Shown here one piece after another: positions 61,098-64,000 of a DNA stretch of 64,000 bases (the first letter of the stretch is position 1; every line of letters begins with the position of its first letter). Position numbers and translations under genes: made by a program. The notes under the pieces were generated by a model that was not told where the DNA came from, did no database searches, and was given only the letters and a program-made list of their open reading frames with translations. The stretch is taken from NCBI GenBank assembly GCA_026003395.1, contig BPHE01000002.1:224549-288548 (forward strand), read 5' to 3'. This DNA comes from Vicingaceae bacterium. GTDB taxonomy: Bacteria > Bacteroidota > Bacteroidia > Flavobacteriales_E > Vicingaceae.

Positions 61098-62122
61098 TAT
61101 ATTTGAGCTGAAAAAATTAAGATTATGGGACAGATATTACACGGAACAGCCACGACGACGCACAGAATCAGAAAAGAAATACAAGCGTCTATGGAGAGTA
61201 TAAAGAAATTGGCAGAGAAGTATAACATCAATGTTAAGACAGTAAGGAAATGGAAAAATAGGGATTTTGTAGAGGACTTAAAGTGTGGGAAGAAGAAGGG
61301 ACAAGGGAGCGTATTGGAAGGGATAGCAGAACAGATAGTGGTAGAGGTTCGCAGGAAGACCTTACTGCCATTAGATGATTTGCTGCTGGTATTAAAACCG
61401 GTTATACCGGAATTGACCAGAAGCAATCTGCATAGATGTTTGCAACGACATAAGGTGAGCCGGATAAAAGATTTGTTGCCACAAGATGAACAGAAACAGA
61501 GGAAAACGAAAAAGTTCAAGGAATATAAGCCGGGGTATTTACACATAGACACATCAGAGATAAGAATTAGCAAGAAGAGGTATTATTTGTTTGTGGCGAT
61601 AGACAGAGCCACTCGTTATGCTTATGTGGAAGTGTATGACAATAAAACATCTGCCACGGCAACAATGTTTTTAAAAAATGCCCTTCAACAATATCCTATC
61701 AAAATTGAAAAAATCCTCACTGATAATGGCGTGGAATTTTGCTATAATGTCTTACCAGAGAATAAAAAACCGAAAAACAAAATACATCCTTTTGTAAAAT
61801 TGTGCCGAGAGAGAGGGATAGAGCATCGCACCACATTGGTCAAACATCCTTGGACAAATGGCATGGTAGAGGCAATGAATAAGAAGATAAAAGAACATAC
61901 AAGTAAGAAATATCATTATGAGGATATAGACCAATTCAAAAAACATCTGTATTTTTACGTGCTGAATTATAATTGAAGTTGAGGGCATTGAAATACAAGA
62001 CACCATATGAAAGTATAGAGGAGTGGTATAAGAAAACACCTGAAATTTTTCATACCAATTCTAACCACTTAATTGTGGGACTGAACACTTTTACAGGAGC
62101 AGAGCAGATCATTTATTTTTAA
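61098..62122 (+). mobile_element. IS481-like element, damaged
   Basis: It is defined by its transposase pseudogene (61125-62122). It begins abruptly after the sppA-like remnant and ends before the small membrane protein gene. I could not find convincing terminal inverted repeats, so both edges are approximate. Confidence 0.55.
61125..62122 (+). pseudogene. IS481-like transposase with a -1 frameshift
   Basis: The first 283 codons give an N-terminal helix-turn-helix (IKKLAEKYNINVKTVRKWKN). An integrase-type core follows with Asp in YLHIDTSEIRISKKRYYLF, Asp in KILTDNGVEFCYN and Glu in HPWTNGMVEAMNKKIKEHT, as in the IS481/rve family. At 61971-61975 one T is missing (AATTG where AATTTG is expected), giving a TGA. 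In the next frame the protein continues LKLRALKYKTPYESIEEWYKKTPEIF, the normal C-terminus. The copy is therefore probably inactive, although the catalytic triad is complete before the break. Confidence 0.75.
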
Positions 62123-62375
62123 GAAAAAGTACGATATTGTAAATACATATACCTGTCCAAATAATGCCAGCCAATACTCCTATTGGTATTGTTAAAATGG
62201 CAAACCATCCCATTGCAACAATCATACTATTGGCTTCGTTGGGTTCATAGCCCATAAGATTTCCAATGTACTGACCAATTACGGAAATTAAAATCGGAAA
62301 TAATGCAAAAATTGCAATAATTGTATATCCGATAAGTATTTTCAAAAAATCTTTTGGCTTTTTAATAAATCTCAT
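62109..62375 (-). CDS. Small two-helix membrane protein, unknown
   Basis: This 88-residue protein has two clear hydrophobic helices (about residues 12-35 and 52-80) joined by a short loop with NLMGYEPNEANSM, and a basic N-terminus (MRFIKKPKDF). I do not recognise a family. A -7 box (TATATTTG on the minus strand, 62419-62426) lies 43 bases upstream, so it may be expressed. It sits between two damaged IS elements; it could be host DNA left between them or cargo. Confidence 0.5.
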   Translation of the reverse strand: MRFIKKPKDFLKILIGYTIIAIFALFPILISVIGQYIGNLMGYEPNEANSMIVAMGWFAILTIPIGVLAGIIWTGICIYNIVLFLKNK

Positions 62376-62418
62376 TGATTTTTTGTTGATTGGCTTTACT
62401 AAGTGGCTAAATGCTGAG

Positions 62419-62426
62419 CAAATATA
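62419..62426 (-). promoter_or_regulatory. -7 box before the small membrane protein gene
   Basis: Minus strand TATATTTG, a full TAnnTTTG match, 43 bases before the ATG at 62375. No spaced -33 element was seen. Confidence 0.3.
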
Positions 62427-62438
62427 AACAATATTCGG

Positions 62439-62777
62439 CTAATTCTTTTTTTCAGGTGTTGGGCTAAAATAAACTTGCATCCGATAAAAGAAAAATTCTC
62501 TGTTCCTTATCCCATATTGACTCATCACCATTCGCTCTATTATCCCATTGATGTTCTCCGCTCTAATACTCGTCTGCCCTCCTATAAAATATCTCACTAT
62601 CTCTTCCTCATATCTATCCAACAGCCGTAATACACTCCGATACTGCTTTAATCCGCTCTTTCTTACACCTTCCTTCCAGACATACAACCTCTCTTTTATC
62701 TTTTGCATCCTCATCCCTATATGCTTCTTATCATACCATTCCCGAAACTGCTCTAATAACTCATATCCCACCCGCAA
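62439..62777 (-). pseudogene. ISAon1-like transposase, C-terminal remnant
   Basis: The 112-codon remnant reads LLEQFREWYDKKHIGMRM ... GGQTSIRAENINGIIERMVM and SQYGIRNREFFFYRMQVYF. This is like the end of ISL3/ISAon1-group transposases, where the final Glu and the RNxxFFxxR motif lie near the C-terminus. The catalytic Asp-containing part is missing. Just upstream, at 62791-62825, a palindromic sequence is inserted where the gene should continue, and between 62826 and 63015 only out-of-frame fragments of the same gene remain. Confidence 0.55.
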
Positions 62778-62790
62778 ATGCTTAAATCGC

Positions 62791-62825
62791 CCCGACGCTC
62801 ACTTCGTTCGGTCGGGATAAATCCC
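62791..62825. repeat. Short palindromic insert inside the ISAon1-like remnant
   Basis: CCCGAC (62791-62796) pairs with GTCGGG (62811-62816), and GGGATAAATCCC (62814-62825) forms a second palindrome sharing bases with the first. It is richer in G and C than its surroundings and interrupts the transposase remnant. It resembles short 'CCGACCGAACGAAGTGAGCG'-type elements scattered in Bacteroidota (from memory). Confidence 0.6.
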
Positions 62826-63014
62826 TAATAACAGCTCTAATAAACTCCTCTCCTCTTCTTTCAATTCCTTGCTTCACCCGTATCCTTATTGACTACTTCT
62901 ACTCGCTCTCTCATAAAACGACCTTCTGCCTTATCCTTGTGATAATCGCTTATCACCTCTTTATACCACCTATACAAGGTCTTGGCAGGAATATTTATGA
63001 CTTGTGAAACGGCC

Positions 63015-63413
63015 TTAATCTTTATGGGTGATGCTTCTATCTTTTTTTTTTAAGTAATCTTTCAGAGGTGGTGTTATTTTAGCCCCTTCGGGATGCAAAG
63101 GATAAGTATTCGAAAAATGTTGATAGCTGCCCGCTTCTTTCCATCTACGACGCTTCATTACCAAATACACTCTCTTGCCCAACCACGTTCCTGATTGAAT
63201 ACTGATAGGGTCGCAAAATCCATCCAATACAAATGCCTTATCTTTTAGATTGGCTGGAACCTGCGACTCTTTTTCGTGCAAAATCAATTCATAACAATCC
63301 TTCTTTATCACAATATCGTATCAATCAAAAGTAGAAAGATATTCTTGTGGAATGTGCATTTGACAGAACTTAAGCAACAATTCGTTTGGGGGGATAGATG
63401 GAGTTTTTGACAT
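63015..63413 (-). pseudogene. ISAon1-like N-terminal ORF, with nonsense and frame breaks
   Basis: From the ATG at 63413 the frame reads MSKTPSIPPNELLLKFCQMH and more, hits an in-frame TGA at 63321-63323, and continues with YELILHEKESQVPANLK and GKRVYLVMKRRRWKEAGSY. The latter matches the basic KRRRW segment of the ISAon1 N-terminal-region protein. At a run of ten A (63042-63051, minus strand) the frame must shift to continue as VSQVINIPAKTLYRWYKEVI (63001-62940), the expected helix-turn-helix-like C-terminal part. With two or more breaks it is probably dead; the A-run break could alternatively be a slippage site. Confidence 0.55.
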
Positions 63414-63489
63414 AGTTAGAAGATTTTAGTGATGGGACAATATTAGTTTATTTTTTCTTTTCTTTCCAGCACCTGAAAAAAAGATTTTG

Positions 63490-64000
63490 CCAAATTTTTC
63501 ACAAATTTTGCTTTCACAAGTACAACAAAAATCTTTATCCAAAAACGTTTTTGGAAATGGTATTTGCAACAAAAATTGTAATAATAGTGACAAGGATGGA
63601 AATGGTACGTTAGGACTAACTTATTCTAATTCACTTTGTGGTTTAAATTTTGTACAAGCATCACGAAAAGTGACTACACGATATGCAAATCCTCCCGGTA
63701 GTGGAATTCCATTCACATTATCCATCTCAGGTATTCCTCCTTGTTTTCAAATTGTAAAAGCATATCTATGGTGGACCTTTGCCGGAACAATAAATTCAGC
63801 CAATGCGACAATCACAAACCCTAACAATCAATCTCAAACATTTAATGCTGTTTTGGCAGGTACAGGATCCGATAAATGCTGGAATGAAGGAAATACTAAA
63901 ATTTTTCGGGCAGATGTTACTAATATAAATTTCAGGAAATGGCACATATAATATAAACTTAAGTACATCAACCTGGGGAACCGATGGAGCAACTTTATTC
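63490..64000 (+). pseudogene. 5'-truncated, frameshifted duplicate of the PKD/Ig gene N-terminal domain
   Basis: From about 63490 (NFSQILLSQVQQ) the DNA is almost the same as 44675-45186 of the giant PKD gene: NSDKDGNGTLGLTYSNSLCG, then KAYLWWTFAGTI. The first 14 codons, with the start and half of the signal peptide, are replaced by unrelated sequence, so the TTG at 63487 is not a real start. Near 63925 one extra base (AATATAAATTTC against AATATTATTTC) shifts the frame to a stop at 63949. In the corrected frame similarity continues (NGTYNINLSTSTWGTDGATLF) to the end of the window. It is a broken recent duplicate in the same orientation, 18.8 kb away. Confidence 0.85.

Noticed and set aside
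63487..63951. A new intact gene starting at the TTG at 63487
   Set aside because: Alignment with the gene at 44631 shows that it lacks the real start and half of the signal peptide and is frameshifted near 63925.
52868..64000. The right part as an integrative element or prophage
   Set aside because: No integrase of the tyrosine/serine type, no conjugation, replication or phage structural genes, and no attachment-site repeats were seen; only separate IS elements and scattered genes.

Overview
The window reads as a chromosomal stretch of an AT-rich member of the Bacteroidota, most like the Flavobacteriales. The evidence is a type IX secretion system (T9SS) gene set (gldJ, a porP/sprF-like gene, porU, porV, porQ), several proteins carrying T9SS C-terminal sorting domains, the near absence of Shine-Dalgarno sequences, and repeated upstream boxes fitting the Bacteroidota -7 element TAnnTTTG, often with a TTG/TTTG about 17-22 bases further upstream. 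There is one tRNA gene (His). I saw no rRNA, CRISPR array or prophage.

Layout. 1-2.7 kb: the tail of a flavin reductase-like gene, a short-chain fatty acid transporter and a membrane zinc peptidase. 2.7-10.8 kb (minus strand): folC, a TonB/ExbD/ExbB energy-transduction set, an NhaD antiporter, a MscS channel, a glutamate dehydrogenase-type enzyme and anmK. 10.9-13.4 kb: an acyl-CoA dehydrogenase and murF. 13.5-21.8 kb: the T9SS block gldJ and porP/sprF (minus), then porU-porV-ispF (plus). 21.8-26.4 kb (minus): a six-gene surface module, cotH / lipoprotein / YD-repeat-like protein / VTC domain / DUF4956 / DUF2490. 26.6-29.6 kb: ispH, cmk and porQ. 29.7 kb: an isolated GC-rich nested palindrome. 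30-35 kb: a ribulose-phosphate-epimerase-like/CBS fusion overlapping a DAHP synthase gene, then the three-gene pntAA-pntAB-pntB transhydrogenase. 35-40.5 kb: recQ, tRNA-His, a copper-type P1B ATPase and a GT4 glycosyltransferase. 40.7-52.3 kb: four large secreted T9SS client proteins (two BNR-like with type A tails, two PKD-rich with type B tails) and a small secreted protein of unknown function.

52.3-64 kb is accessory and decaying. Two same-orientation IS1634-like copies (one with a frameshifted start, one intact) flank a uracil-DNA-glycosylase-like gene carrying an early in-frame amber codon. Further right are an orphan lipoprotein, a second full ispH paralogue, a dNK-folK pair, and what looks like the first 27 codons of sppA cut by an IS481-like element. 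Then come a broken ISAon1-like element and a 5'-truncated, frameshifted duplicate of the PKD gene at 44.6 kb that runs off the window.

How the genes fit together. The secretion machinery and its clients share the window: PorU is the sortase, PorV the cargo shuttle, PorQ an associated outer-membrane protein and GldJ a gliding/secretion lipoprotein. The CotH protein and the large repeat proteins carry the matching sorting tails. ispF and two ispH copies belong to the MEP isoprenoid pathway. The strongest candidates for unusual biology are the CotH-VTC-DUF4956 operon, the epimerase-CBS fusion coupled to DAHP synthase, and the structured GC-rich element. All calls come from reading the sequence; no database search was run.
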